NCBI GenBank assembly: GCA_000727475.1
Contig: KL647289.1
Location: 4,716,019-4,780,018, forward strand
Source: Sarcocystis neurona
Lineage: Eukaryota > Apicomplexa > Conoidasida > Eucoccidiorida > Sarcocystidae
Length of the DNA: 64,000 bases
Direction of reading: 5' to 3'
Shown here: positions 1-10,577 of the stretch, in pieces
Layout of the letters: the number at the start of each line of letters is the position of its first letter
Numbering within the stretch: position 1 is the first letter of the stretch
Translations under genes and position numbers: made by a program
Notes under the pieces: generated by a model
Told to the model about the DNA's origin: nothing
Seen by the model: the letters and a program-made list of their open reading frames with translations, nothing else
Database searches by the model: none

Positions 1-635
1 AGTATGGACACTGAGTGACGGAGCTCAGATGGAGGGGGTAGACGCGCCGTGCAGCGGAAGTGCTGGGAGCAGAAGGGTGCAACAGAGTGTTGCTCAGTGT
101 TGCTGACTTGAGAAGCAAACAGAGAAGAGTAGCCTCTAAAAAAGGGTACGCACAGAGTTGCCGCGCAGGATGAGGCCAAAGGCTTTTTTCCTTTTCCGGA
201 AGCAGTACGAACACACAAACGTACCGTACACTACAACTGCGATTGACACTAGTGTGTAGCACTGTCCGCCTATGTAACCTTGTATACTCTCAGAGATGCA
301 CCTGCAGGGGGGACACAGCGCACCTTGGACGTGAGAGTATATTTGTTCTCTACGTGATGACGCGTGTTGCCGCTGGCGCATATCCTGCTTCGGGGTCGTC
401 CACAAGACATTCTGCAAATGAAATCCGTCCGCCATCCAAGAACCGCTTTGCTACACGAATCTTTCTTTGATAGTAGGAATATAGTAGGTAAAGGCGACCA
501 AAGAGGTGGTGTCACCTGTGTATGGGCTTAAAAACGTGTTGGGGCAGCTTCTCATGCGCATACAGAGCTGGTTGTCCTTATTTCTCAAATACTACTCGAC
601 CCCATGTGTGTCGACCCTGTTTTTACCTGCGGCAG
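1..635. other. No gene assigned (window edge)
   Basis: Several short open frames cross this stretch on both strands but none has a convincing splice-site pair or recognisable sequence. It may contain 5' exons of the plus-strand gene that continues to 5094, or its upstream region. Confidence 0.4.
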
Positions 636-3600
636 GTCCGGCTTGTGTCTAGCGCTTCTCGCACCTCTTTGGAGTTGTTTCGTGATGTAAGAGAGGTGAC
701 CGCTTCTAACGCGTCGGCCTCGTTGTCCTCGCGCGTGGACGAAACAACACCTAGCAGCAGGACGTCGCTACGCGGTTAGGATCGGGATGCAGTACAGTGC
801 TCTGTCCTGTAGCGCTGGCCCCCACCCTTGCCCCCTTTCAAGAAGAAATAGCGGTTTTTTATACCCTTTAAGAGAAAGGCGTGCCCGTGAAACCGGCGAA
901 CGAATGTTGGTGAATGGGATACAAGGATCCGTAACCATGGGTCTGTTGCAAGCCACCAAAGCTCGAGTTGTGCGGGGTCCCGTACGCGAGCCACTTTCGC
1001 GCAGCGGGCATCGTCGTGCAGACGTCGTTCAATGTACGATTCGTTATTGAAGCCGCCCGTGACGCGGAGTGCAATCATCTAGGCTCCGCATCTAACCATG
1101 CACAAACGGCACCGGCGACAAGCGTTGACATCTCGTCGGTTGTGACGTTTGACGTTGACTTGACCGCCTACGCAATCCTCGCGTCAGTGGGGCGCCAAAT
1201 GGCACGTTTGCAGCCAGGATGTGCATAGCTTTTCGCTGGTCAAAGGTGCGTGTCTGACGTCGGCCCTGCGTGTGTAAAAATAAAGCTTACTTTCAATTAG
1301 TCTCTCAAGGGCTCCGTAGCCGTTCTGCATGTGTATGAACAAACAACCGATTTGTGGTCGGGCGTTCAGGGGCTCTGCTAGTGCTCAAGTATACGCCCTT
1401 GTGTGTGGCTCTCGCAGCCGCCACTAACCTCGGCTACAGGTGGCAGCTGCTATTCGGGCACATCAGAATGTGTGAACGAGTAAAAGGGCGTACACAGATT
1501 GATCGTGGTGAAGCCACATTTACCTACGTGAGTCAGCATGGGCTGCTGTTGAGAGGCTTGTAAGCCAACTCGTAAAGAGCAGTCCGCGTAACTGAAATAA
1601 ACCGTGAAATAAACAACACACTACCGCCACTGCCGGAATTCTCTTTCGAAGAAGGACGAGACACGCGGGCGTTGAGCCGAGCGTGCAGCAGTCTTTCAAA
1701 GCGGGTATTACACAAGTGATCACAGTGCAACAATGCTGCTGCAGACCACGCGTTTTTAGGACCATTCTACGCCTCTAGGGAGCGCTTTCTTTTCACCTAT
1801 TTGGCGACAACACCTACACAGAACGGACATGCCTTCGGTGGTCTCTACCCTATCCGGACGAAATCGTCAGTTTCAGTGCCTCTGTTATACACGGTAGTAG
1901 ACAGACATTTAGGGGGCACTGAAGGTGCAGACGTACGTCTCCCGTAGAGACAGAAAGGAAGAACACTTGCATGCGAAGTGGCGCACGTCGAAAGCAAGGC
2001 CGCCTTTTCTTGTACGGTCTTGCAGATAACTGCTTGCTTCTTCTGTAATATTAGATTTTGTAGCTCGGGCACTCTTGTCGCTCGAAAGAAGGTACAACCG
2101 CATTTTGGCGGTAGCGCAGGCTGACGATTCCCTAGGGTGGTATTCGCTTTCCTCGATGCCTCTTCCAGAAATGTGGGTTATCGGGAGGAGGGTGAGTTTG
2201 TCTTCGGAGGGTCTCTTCAAGATCATCGGCAACGACCTGTGCTAGAGACGGGCAGTCAGGCTCCTCGTTTTTGTTTCGCTTGCCGAAAATGGGTACAAAC
2301 TCGGTTGTTTTGTTTTTTTTCTGTATGAAGTTTACGCAAGGCATCCATCTAAATATTTCCTTCGGGCGCTCCAACGGGCTGCGATACCCAAAAGGTACTT
2401 TATCAGTGTCAGAAGCGCTCAACAACCTCCTCGGAGAACAAGGAGCAGAGGAGCCTCTCCGGCTGGTAATTTTCCCATTGAGCTCGAAGAGCCCTCGTTC
2501 GCTTTTTTTGTCCACTGGAAATACGTTCTGCACGCTTTGGAGCACCGTGCCTTCGACGGTTTTTTGAATAACCCCTTGCTCAAACTGGTAGACTGTCGGC
2601 GACACAGGGACGAAGCCCAAGCACGTTAAGCGCTGCGAGCATAGTGAAAGCGCATTACACATTACCAGGTTAAATTTCAGTGGAAGTGGCTGGTTTCCTC
2701 ATCACACATTTACATCTTGCAGCTATTGCCAGGTGACTGGATCTATACACTCGAACTGATGAACAATTGTTCATCAGGGTTGCATCTCGTGTCAACCGTG
2801 TAAATCGACGATGTGTGCAGCTCATGATGCTAGCTACGGCCGGTCCGCTGTTAGCCTCAGAGTTGTGCGCGTGAATGACTTTTTGCGTGTCCCTTGAAGC
2901 GTACCCTCATCACTTCTTTTACCATCCACTCTACAGAAGTCGAACGTTTTTCTTCATCGCTGCGCACAGTGCCGGAGATAGAGACGATAGGGGCGTGAAG
3001 GCAAAACAGTGATACAAGAAATACTGCGGAATCACACACATCAGCGCTTACCTCCGTTTCCTGTCGAGCATGCTGTTAGCGAGACTTGCAACGACCGACT
3101 GTTTTTCCTGTCCAGGCAGACATGTTACGAGGTGCCACAGAGAATGTGTAAAAATCTACCCTTCGTGTAGAGGCAGCAACAAGCACTACCGTATAGATTC
3201 TCGTACCGACGCGTCTAATACGTTACGGCAGCTTACAAATATGTTTTTGCTACGCGAGAAGAGATGGCGGCTCATGCAGCTGCACCAGTCACCTGCAATT
3301 CTTGCAGCTTTTCTTCCAAAACTCCGAGACAGTATTCAATATACCTGGGAAAGATAAGGAAACAGAAGAGCCGATTGTATGTTTGGCCATGTTGGACAAC
3401 GCGGAACTGTGCTTCAAAGATACTCTTCGAGATGCGCGTCAGTCCACCTTACCGTGGATAGCAACAGAAGGTGTCCGTTTGCGGACTGGTCTGGAAAGAA
3501 AGCAGTTGACCCACAGGACGCATGCACTTATAAGTGCGCTTTACCTTCTAAGCGTGCCAGGAGGCTTGCGTGCTGACTGCGTCGCCGGTACTATCAGTCC

Positions 3601-5094
3601 TTCCGCCATGTGGAGATGCAGAAATAACGCAGAAACTCAAGTAGTTAGGTAGGATGCAGTTGGCGCTCCTCGGCTGTCGTCTGTCGACGGTGTAGTCAGG
3701 TCGTTCGGGTGCGGCACGATTCCCTCAAACGTTGAACGCAACACTGAGCTGGCAGTTGTTACACAGGATGTTCGCACATCCGTGCAACGTCTATTGTACG
3801 TAAGATCTCGGGGCTGCCCTGGTGTTTTCAAGCAGCTCTCTTCGTATGGTGCTACCACATTAGGTACCAACGCAGACTCCCAGCGTCACCAACGTAAGAT
3901 TACAATTACCTGGCCGATGCAAGCGAAGGACGGGAAAAAAGACGAAGCGTTCTTTTGAGGAACCAAGTGTGCGATTTTGTGATCGCCGCCCCCCTGCCAA
4001 TGGACATGCCTAGTGTAACTCGACGGTACAACTGGGAGTCCGAAAACATTGCAGTCCGCGCAATTGGGCAGTCCACGAGGCAGCTGACATCGTTCGCAGA
4101 CCTAAAAATTCCATTGAGCACGTCCAGGAAGGCTCTTCAGTGTTTAAAGGTGAGCCCCTCCTGCAAGAGGCTTTCTTTTAGTACTGCGTACAGCATCCTG
4201 CATGCAATTCTCGCCTGAGAGTGCACCTGCGAGTGACGTGCGTGCGAACAGATGAATGTCATCCTCTGCGTGAAAGCTTTCGCGTTGGAAGACAAAGCGT
4301 TGTCAAGCGGACTGAGAAGTGCTACGTGGACAACGCCTTGAAGGTGCAGCAAATTTGGACGTTGTCTCTTAATGGCCAACTGGCCTAAATAGCTGTAACT
4401 CTTTTTTCACTTGCTGAAATCACACGTACCGGGAAAGGCTTCACCTCGGGCGTCTTCCCTAAGAAAAAATTACGCGTTGTTGACATGAGTGGCATCGACA
4501 CACAAGCGAAACTCATTATTTCTCCTGTCAGAATATCACAAACCGGCGCACTGAGACTGTTATGTGGAGATGCTACGGAAAGATGCGCTTGCTAGCTTAT
4601 GAAAAAGTAGCAGCCTAAGTGGTAACCATTTTTCACACGAGCGGCAATGCATTTGTCACCCAACTCTGTCCTGATTTGTTAGAGGGACCATCCTGATGGA
4701 TGTAAAAAGGCGTAAGTGCTCAAAAATGGCTGCGTGTGATATTACAGCTGTCCTACGCATATCAGGGATTGTCAGAATCATGTTTCCAAAGGCTACTCGA
4801 GACTGCCTGCGCGAAATATCGGGCGACACCTGCGCGCAATTTGTGTGTCTGTTAGCAATTGTAAAGTGCTCAGATTACCGGGCGTCTTCAGTTGAGTCAC
4901 TCTGCAGACAGCAGTGACAAACGGCAAACACATTTTAGCAGGCCACTACCGTGGATTGTCATTGTATGAGCGTTTGGCCTTTTTGAATATGACCCCTTTG
5001 ACGTGTCGCTAGTAATACACAGATTGGATTCCCTGGAAATGCTGAAGTACACGCGGGCACTGCAGGCCCTCTCGGAAGGCGTGTGCAGCTTTAA
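636..5094 (+). CDS. Multi-exon hypothetical protein, 5' end unresolved
   Basis: I do not recognise the product. The model is a chain of short exons whose phases agree at every junction from 1188 on: 1188-1245, 1370-1527, 1925-2011, 2120-2191, 2331-2465, 2608-2668, 2937-2994, 3080-3131, 3232-3331, 3420-3470, 3767-3799, 3899-4149, 4194-4343, 4766-4842 and 5013-5094, ending in TAA. An exon at 636-695, and one ending near 1033 before a GTACGA donor, probably belong to the same gene but are not phase-proven. Donors include strong sites such as AAAG|GTGCGT at 1245, TAC|GTGAGT at 1527 and AAG|GTGAGC at 4149. The visible part encodes about 450 residues: mixed helix-like sequence, many Arg, scattered Cys, no obvious signal peptide and one modestly hydrophobic stretch soon after 1370. 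Several exons are under 60 bases, and the intron 4150-4193 is only 44 bases, so some boundaries may be wrong. The direction is preferred over minus-strand ORFs in the same interval because of the splice and phase agreement. Confidence 0.55.
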
Positions 5095-5648
5095 GACAAG
5101 AGCTACGAATCTGTGTAGCGTATCTGCTGGTTCAGCTGGGGTAGAAAGCGTAACCGTTCATCCATATTCGACTTCTTCCTTCAGCGTCTACCTCACATAT
5201 TCTCGAGGTCACGTTGGAAGCGTGCCAACCTGCAAAAAATGCAGAAAGAGACACTTAACCATAAAGATGTGGTAGGCGCCCTGCAGAGCGATACCAAGAT
5301 GTAGTGCCCACCGCATTGATCCCCTTATGCTACAGTCTGTTCAATCTGCCGTAACCCTTTCCAAGCCTTCAGTAGATTCTTCAGACTGCACTCTAAAGAA
5401 AAACTAACTCCTCACTTCTGTAGTACTCCCTCTGCAGGTTTTCGCGTATTCATCGCATCGGCATTATCCGTAGTCGCACAGGGCTTGACTTCCGTGTGGG
5501 GAGTTCGAATCAAATCTGCAGCACAGATGGGAGTAAGATAGACTCAAGCATTGTATATCTGTCGTCTTCTCATGTTCGGACGCCACGCGCACCAGCGAAC
5601 GCCGTATTTCCCTAGAAGGACTGCACTATATCTCTGTTTCAATTTTCT
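5095..5648. other. Intergenic, nothing seen
   Basis: This stretch lies between the TAA at 5094 and the small minus-strand ORF ending at 5649. No supported gene, repeat or RNA was seen. The match to a tRNA T-loop near 5503 has no partner arms. Confidence 0.5.
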
Positions 5649-5984
5649 CTACTCGAGGATAAAGGGAAAGGATGCAGACGGACGCGTCTCCGTGGAGCGG
5701 CTTTCCTTCGTTGCTCCTTGATCACCTGCCAGCGGCTTGGGCTTCTGTGAATCGAAAGTGCTTGTCCAGAACATTCCATTTTGCATGTTGGTGTTCGAAG
5801 CACAATTCAGGGCACCTCGCTTTTGCATCAAATCCAGGAGCGAACCGTTTTGCCACCAGGAGTTCTCTGTCCCCCGTGCAACGCCATCTGCTGCCAATTT
5901 AGCCGCTGGACACAGACAATCAATGAGGAGAACAATAAGAACACACGCCCACCACAGTGTCACGTTTTCGTGGAGGAGTTTCAT
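5649..5984 (-). CDS. Possible small secreted protein (111 aa)
   Basis: A 111-codon open frame starts at ATG 5984 and runs to a stop at 5649. The N-terminus looks like a signal peptide: MKLL, a short polar stretch, then a hydrophobic core around residues 11-24 (WWACVLIVLLIDCLC) followed by small residues (PAAKLAA) suitable for cleavage. The remainder is polar, with two Cys and several Asn. No domain is recognised. A potential donor (GCAG|GTGATC) lies inside the frame, so it could also be the first exon of a spliced gene. The opposite strand is open in two frames across the same bases, so chance is not excluded. Confidence 0.3.
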   Translation of the reverse strand: MKLLHENVTLWWACVLIVLLIDCLCPAAKLAADGVARGTENSWWQNGSLLDLMQKRGALNCASNTNMQNGMFWTSTFDSQKPKPLAGDQGATKESRSTETRPSASFPFILE

Positions 5985-6058
5985 CTTTTGAATGTCTTCA
6001 CCGACGCTGTAAAATCATATTCAGGGTGACTAGCGTCTGAGTTGTCCTCCTGGTGCAG

Positions 6059-6565
6059 ATGGAACCTTCGTATCCAGGATGTGTCCAAGAATACGAAAGA
6101 AGCAGAACATTACAACACGTAGCCTATGCATTGTTGCTTTCCCTTTTCATCCTCGTTCTCCAGATGAGCCCTGCTGGAAACACTCTTTTTTCACCGATTA
6201 AGGACCGAGGTGTACTTTTATTGTATCCGCACGCAGCAATACGGAGGAGCCAAGGTTCCCTCGAGTGCACACCCTACAATGCGTTAGTGCCGTACGTCAC
6301 TACCGTCGTTTCGTCTTTGCAGTACATGCAAAATGCCATTTCTCGCCTACGGACACCTGTTTCCTATGTGGAACACATCTGCCATAGATCGTATCCTTCC
6401 AGATCCTGTGCACAGGCAGGCTTCTACTCACCTGGCAGTTGCTGGGCGCTAGATGACAAGCTAACCCCTGGAGCAGTCCGCGTATCATGGAGTTCATCGG
6501 CTGACCTGACACCATACAGCACGGAATTCCTCAGAGGCTTTGATTCGCTACCACTGGGGAACTGA
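6059..6565 (+). CDS. Possible single-pass membrane protein (168 aa)
   Basis: The open frame runs from ATG 6059 to TGA 6565. After about 20 polar residues there is a hydrophobic segment (YALLLSLFILVLQM, about residues 23-36) that could act as a signal anchor. The rest is polar with seven Cys. A CAG acceptor lies directly before the ATG, so it may instead be an internal exon. It overlaps the minus-strand ORF 7080-6424 by about 140 bases in antisense. At most one of the two is likely to be a real coding region in the overlap. Confidence 0.25.
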   Translation: MEPSYPGCVQEYERSRTLQHVAYALLLSLFILVLQMSPAGNTLFSPIKDRGVLLLYPHAAIRRSQGSLECTPYNALVPYVTTVVSSLQYMQNAISRLRTPVSYVEHICHRSYPSRSCAQAGFYSPGSCWALDDKLTPGAVRVSWSSSADLTPYSTEFLRGFDSLPLGN

Positions 6566-7080
6566 CCTTGTATCTGTTGCATAGTCACAGAGTGGTGTTT
6601 TTTTCTCGTGTTTGAGTCGCACTTGCGTCGAAGAAATTCTACAATCCCGTGCAAAGCACCACTATCTTCTTCTCTTTCAGTTTTCGATTCACTCCAGCCT
6701 CCAATGAAACCGTGTGTTTTTTCTTGATTCTTAGAATCTCTCTGTATTTGCGCTTTGCCTTCTACAAGCTGACAAACTCTGTTGCCAACGACATCTGCGG
6801 CGATCTGGTCAGAGCGCGCTGAGGTGACAAAATGCGTGGCAAGGTCTGCGTCCTTCTGAGCGGTTCTGCCCGTTTGCTCGAATACTGTTGAACTCGACGT
6901 CGGAAGTTCCTCGAAACATCCTACAATACTTCTCGCGGATGGATCGCTGAGACCCAGGAGATCCCAAAGCGTCTTGCATACCATTGTATTCCGTAATACG
7001 GAAGGCGTGACAAATTGGGACATGTTATTCAGCTCAAATCTGCATATTAGATACCGAAATTGAGGCAGATACGAGTGCAT
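6424..7080 (-). CDS. Hypothetical protein (218 aa ORF)
   Basis: The open frame starts at ATG 7080, just after an in-frame TGA, and ends at TAG 6424. An alternative ATG at 7023 may be the real start. The sequence is polar and acidic/Ser-rich, with no membrane segment and no known domain. The last codons form a consensus donor (CCAG|GTGAGT at 6432), so the true exon may end there and continue downstream. The nearest acceptor in phase would give a 26-base intron, which I consider impossible. It lies about 100 bases downstream of the stop of the coiled-coil gene on the same strand, so it could be a separate gene or a 3' extension of that transcript. Confidence 0.4.
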   Translation of the reverse strand: MHSYLPQFRYLICRFELNNMSQFVTPSVLRNTMVCKTLWDLLGLSDPSARSIVGCFEELPTSSSTVFEQTGRTAQKDADLATHFVTSARSDQIAADVVGNRVCQLVEGKAQIQRDSKNQEKTHGFIGGWSESKTEREEDSGALHGIVEFLRRKCDSNTRKKHHSVTMQQIQGQFPSGSESKPLRNSVLYGVRSADELHDTRTAPGVSLSSSAQQLPGE

Positions 7081-7178
7081 TATTCACAGGAAAAGAGCCG
7101 CCTTCACCTGCAGTAAGTGGCTGTACTCACCTTTTTCTGCCGATACAGTTCAGCTCATGTGTGTTGCCAGCTGCTGGC

Positions 7179-10100
7179 CTAGAAGATGGCATTGTCCGCA
7201 AGGCCACTGCGCGTCCATTGGTGACCTCTTTTCGAACCATATTTTTCACAAGCTACGACAGATACCTCCTCTGAAATGCGCTGGCCTTTCTTCCTGTGCC
7301 ACTAGCTTGCAAGTGAACATCTACTCTGCTCACCTGAGGCTGCCAAGAGACGCATCAAGGCGACGCTCTACGCGTTCCATATGCTCCACCCTCGCACGCA
7401 GCGCTTTCACTTCGTTGTCACAGCTTTTGGTCCGTAGACTCCAGTTAACCGCTTCGAGGTCCGCCTAAGTGCGTTTGAAAGACAGCACGGCACCATGGTC
7501 GATCGAACCTACCGGGGCTCGGTTGGCTGGTTCTGTTCGGTTACGACATATAGTAGAAACTGCTCTTTTGCTGTTTGAATGTGGGAGTACGTGACACAGA
7601 TCTTCAGGACGCAGCAGAGGGGAAAAGACGTGAAAGAAACGTTCCAGTTAACGTTACACTGTCTCTGTTCAAGTTACGTCCGCGTCTGTCTATTTTCCTA
7701 TATAAAACACTACACCTGGAGCTCGATTTCGAACCAAAACCTTGAAGATGAGTTTAGACGGCTTTATGTTTCCATAGTGTAGGGATTCTCTTCAGGACGT
7801 GGTGGTTGTCGCACATGGTGAATCCGTTACATCTCTGTTTGCGCTGCCGCACGCCTGTACCTCGATAGAAGCTTAACCACTTCTCTATGGCTACAACCTG
7901 AGAGGAATAAGGCTCTTTATCTATGCTTTCGTTCGCGTGTATATATAAATATACGTGTATTGATGTATTCATTAGCGGGTAACAACATCGCTGAATTTAT
8001 TCTGCCCACTACACTATGTGATCAGGACACCGCAATACGTCAAAGTCCCTGGACGACCTACGCATATACATATATATATATATATGTATATATCCTGTTC
8101 GGTGGAACAGTTTCAAGTGCAGTGCTCGTTGCTTACTTTCTTGTCGAGTTCTTCGAGGACAAATTGCTTGTGACCTAAAAAAACTTTCTCCGCCGCCTGA
8201 CGACAGCAGACAGATCAAACCTCCTGTCGCATTCTTTATAACAATACCCGTGAGCTTCAAGGTACCAAACGTAGCTGTTGGGGCTGCAAAGCCTCTTGAG
8301 TAGAACAGACAAAGGAATTCATGGACACTCTGATCGAAGAACGCTATCACTACCAGCAAACAGAGAAAAGTTTTCCCGAGTGCACGGCACTCTGGGTACT
8401 GCGCTTGCTGCTTCCAAAAACACACGCTTTTCGTCTAGCTTGTCCATGGCAACCTTAACGGCGGACCACGTAGCACTAGTTCCGAGCCCATTGCACCGCA
8501 CTTTGAAAACCGCGCTTACTGTTTCTAAAAACACACGCATTTCGTCTAGCTTGTCCATGGCAACCTTAAACGCGGACCACGGAACCTTTGTTCCCAGGGC
8601 ATTGCGTAGCTGCTGAACTTCTGTGCCAGCACTGGGGCAACGCCTGCGCAGTCAGGTCACACGTTTAAAAATTGTATGCGACACTGCCTGTGTTCCGACG
8701 CAACCTATTCATACAGTGGTCCTCGTGTCAAGCTTCTTGGAGATCGCCAAGTGCTCGCAGACGTAGTAGGAAAGACGAAATCAGACGGTCTCGAGGGAGT
8801 TCCTCTGGGCTCTCGATTCCGCCGTGGTGTGTGTTGTTATATAGTGTACTCGTGCAAAAAAAAGTTCTGAATGAAGACAGACTCGACTAATCCATTCTCT
8901 TACTGCTCAAGAATCTCGTCTTTGCACACAGTCTTCCTCTTGGCTGTGGACGCATAATCAAAGGTTTCAAGTCCGATATGTTCGCGAATCTGTGCAACTT
9001 CTTGCTGAAGCAACGAAAGCTGCACAGCCGGCGAAGTCAACCAGACACCCCAGCACAGTTCTTGGACTCCTGTACATGCAATGTGTCTGGGAAAAGATTT
9101 TCAAGATTGATCATGGGTGATGTGCACTAATGTATTTGTTCTCCTGTGACAGAGGGATGAGGTACGAAAATGAGGCGGCATCTGGGGAAGTGATACGGCA
9201 ACGTCGTAGAACAAAGGCAGCACCCCAACGAAAGGCTATACAAGGTTTTTTAAGGGAACAATTCTCTGCTCAACCGGCCGCAGACGGTTGCCCAGTCTCC
9301 CCTGCACAGCAGTGTGTTCAGCCCGATACGACGTCTCGCTCCGAAATTGTTATGTTCTGCCTCCAGCTCGACACGAAGCCTCCCTTTGTTCTGCTTTAGA
9401 ACATGTCCTGCGCGTGTCTAAAGTGAAAGTGACGGAGCTGTATCGTACCTTCGCAGTGATTTCCGCCATGCTTGAAGGGTCCTCTGACACCTTAATGGTC
9501 CTCTTCGCCATTGAATTCGAATCTGAGCTACCACGGCTACCTGCGAATTCCAAAACGACAGATGTGTAGCATCTGCCGGGTGCCAATATTTTGTCAAGGT
9601 AGCTGGCTGTTCTTACGGTGCCGTGCCAGTGGTCAAAGGCTGAGAGCGCAAGAAGACATTATGCACGTGCATACGTTTCCGCACGGACAGACAGTCGTCC
9701 AGCAGGGTAGCGCTTGCAGCCCCGAGCTGGACGGGGCTACACCCCACAGTCGCCATTCCAGGGGCCATGTACTTGAGTGCTGAAGGACTTCGATAACTAG
9801 TGGAAATGACTGTTATACACAGAATAATCGAAAGACTGCCTGCACGCGCGTGCTAATCGGCTATGCTCGCGTTTTCCCGTATCGTATATTGCAAGCAAAG
9901 TAAAGGCCTGTCGTCTACTAAGAACGGTGGGATCTGCAAAGGACGTACAACGTATCAATTTGTATACGACTGAGTCTCATCGTCTGCACGTGTTCAAATG
10001 ACTCTCTGCTTTCATTCCGAATCGTTTCCTCAAAATCGAAACTTGCACTTCGCTTACAGTGTCCTGTCCTCGTTTGGTTGGACTCGCGGGCGAGGCGTTC

Positions 10101-10577
10101 AGGAAGCCTTTTCAAGCATAGGACATACCCCGAAGAGATCACACCGTGAGACATCATCTCTGTGCGGAGTCGGTAATTGGCTGGTGACTACGTCAGTCAT
10201 TCGTGCACACGTTTGTTAGCACAGCAAATTACCTTAAAGACGCCGCACCCAACATTCGAGGCATCTCGGGAACGGCTTGCCTAGTGGTCCTTAGGAAATT
10301 CATTTTTCGGGATAAAAGGTGCGATCTGTGGACTTCCTGTATAGCGGCCTGTACGGGTACTCAGCCAGGCTACTAGAAATCTACCGAAAAACTCGCGATG
10401 GCGGACGGTTAATCGATGCTCTTCGACAATGAATACAGACGCACTACTGGTTCGAGATCTCTGAAAGGCGACATCGCCAGAGGATATGTTCTCGCATCGC
10501 TTGCTTTGCGTTCTTGGCGGAGGACTTTTTTTCAATGGGTTTTTGAGGGCGGCGTAAATCGAAACGTTATTCGACAT
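7179..10577 (-). CDS. Coiled-coil protein, 341 aa, ten exons
   Basis: Function unknown. The exons, in transcript order, are 10577-10385, 10187-10129, 10063-9990, 9736-9675, 9540-9449, 9301-9242, 9019-8904, 8643-8520, 7464-7334 and 7293-7179. They sum to 1026 bases with matching phase at all nine junctions and end in TAG. The start ATG at 10577 heads a basic, Ser-rich N-terminus. Residues about 181-200 (SLLQQEVAQIREHIG) and about 261-315 form heptad-like helices rich in Leu, Glu and Arg (for example ALRARVEHMERVERRLDAS), consistent with a coiled coil. There is no signal peptide or membrane segment. Exon 8 ends with an ACA|GTAAGC donor, and a 37-codon duplicate of it lies immediately downstream in the intron. 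The weakest boundary is the end of exon 6 (CTT|GTATAG). Plus-strand ORFs across this interval are shadows. Confidence 0.65.
8063..8093. repeat. TA dinucleotide microsatellite
   Basis: A short run of alternating T and A with a few interruptions, inside the long intron between exons 8 and 9 of the coiled-coil gene. Confidence 0.9.
8381..8602. repeat. 111-bp tandem duplication (exon copy)
   Basis: Two adjacent copies of 111 bp (8381-8491 and 8492-8602) share a long near-identical core, including CGTCTAGCTTGTCCATGGCA in both. On the minus strand the right copy holds most of exon 8 of the coiled-coil gene and its GTAAGC donor. The left copy is the downstream duplicate, with the equivalent donor changed to GCAAGC. 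The period is exactly 37 codons, so the minus frame stays open across both copies. Confidence 0.85.

Noticed and set aside
776..1078. 100-codon minus-strand open frame with its own ATG
   Set aside because: It is plausible alone, but it has no linked exons and lies antisense to plus-strand exons that join in phase.
2132..2662. 176-codon minus-strand open frame
   Set aside because: It reads smoothly, but the plus strand here carries three exons (2120-2191, 2331-2465, 2608-2668) whose splice sites and phases fit a longer gene.
5495..5525. tRNA-like T-loop (GTTCGAATC)
   Set aside because: No acceptor, D or anticodon stem could be paired around it.
6347..6432. Second exon for the 218-codon minus ORF
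   Set aside because: The phase fits, but the intron would be only 26 bases.
7157..8616. Several plus-strand ORFs
   Set aside because: They mirror exons and introns of the minus-strand coiled-coil gene; the plus frame at 8278-8616 only echoes the 37-codon duplication.
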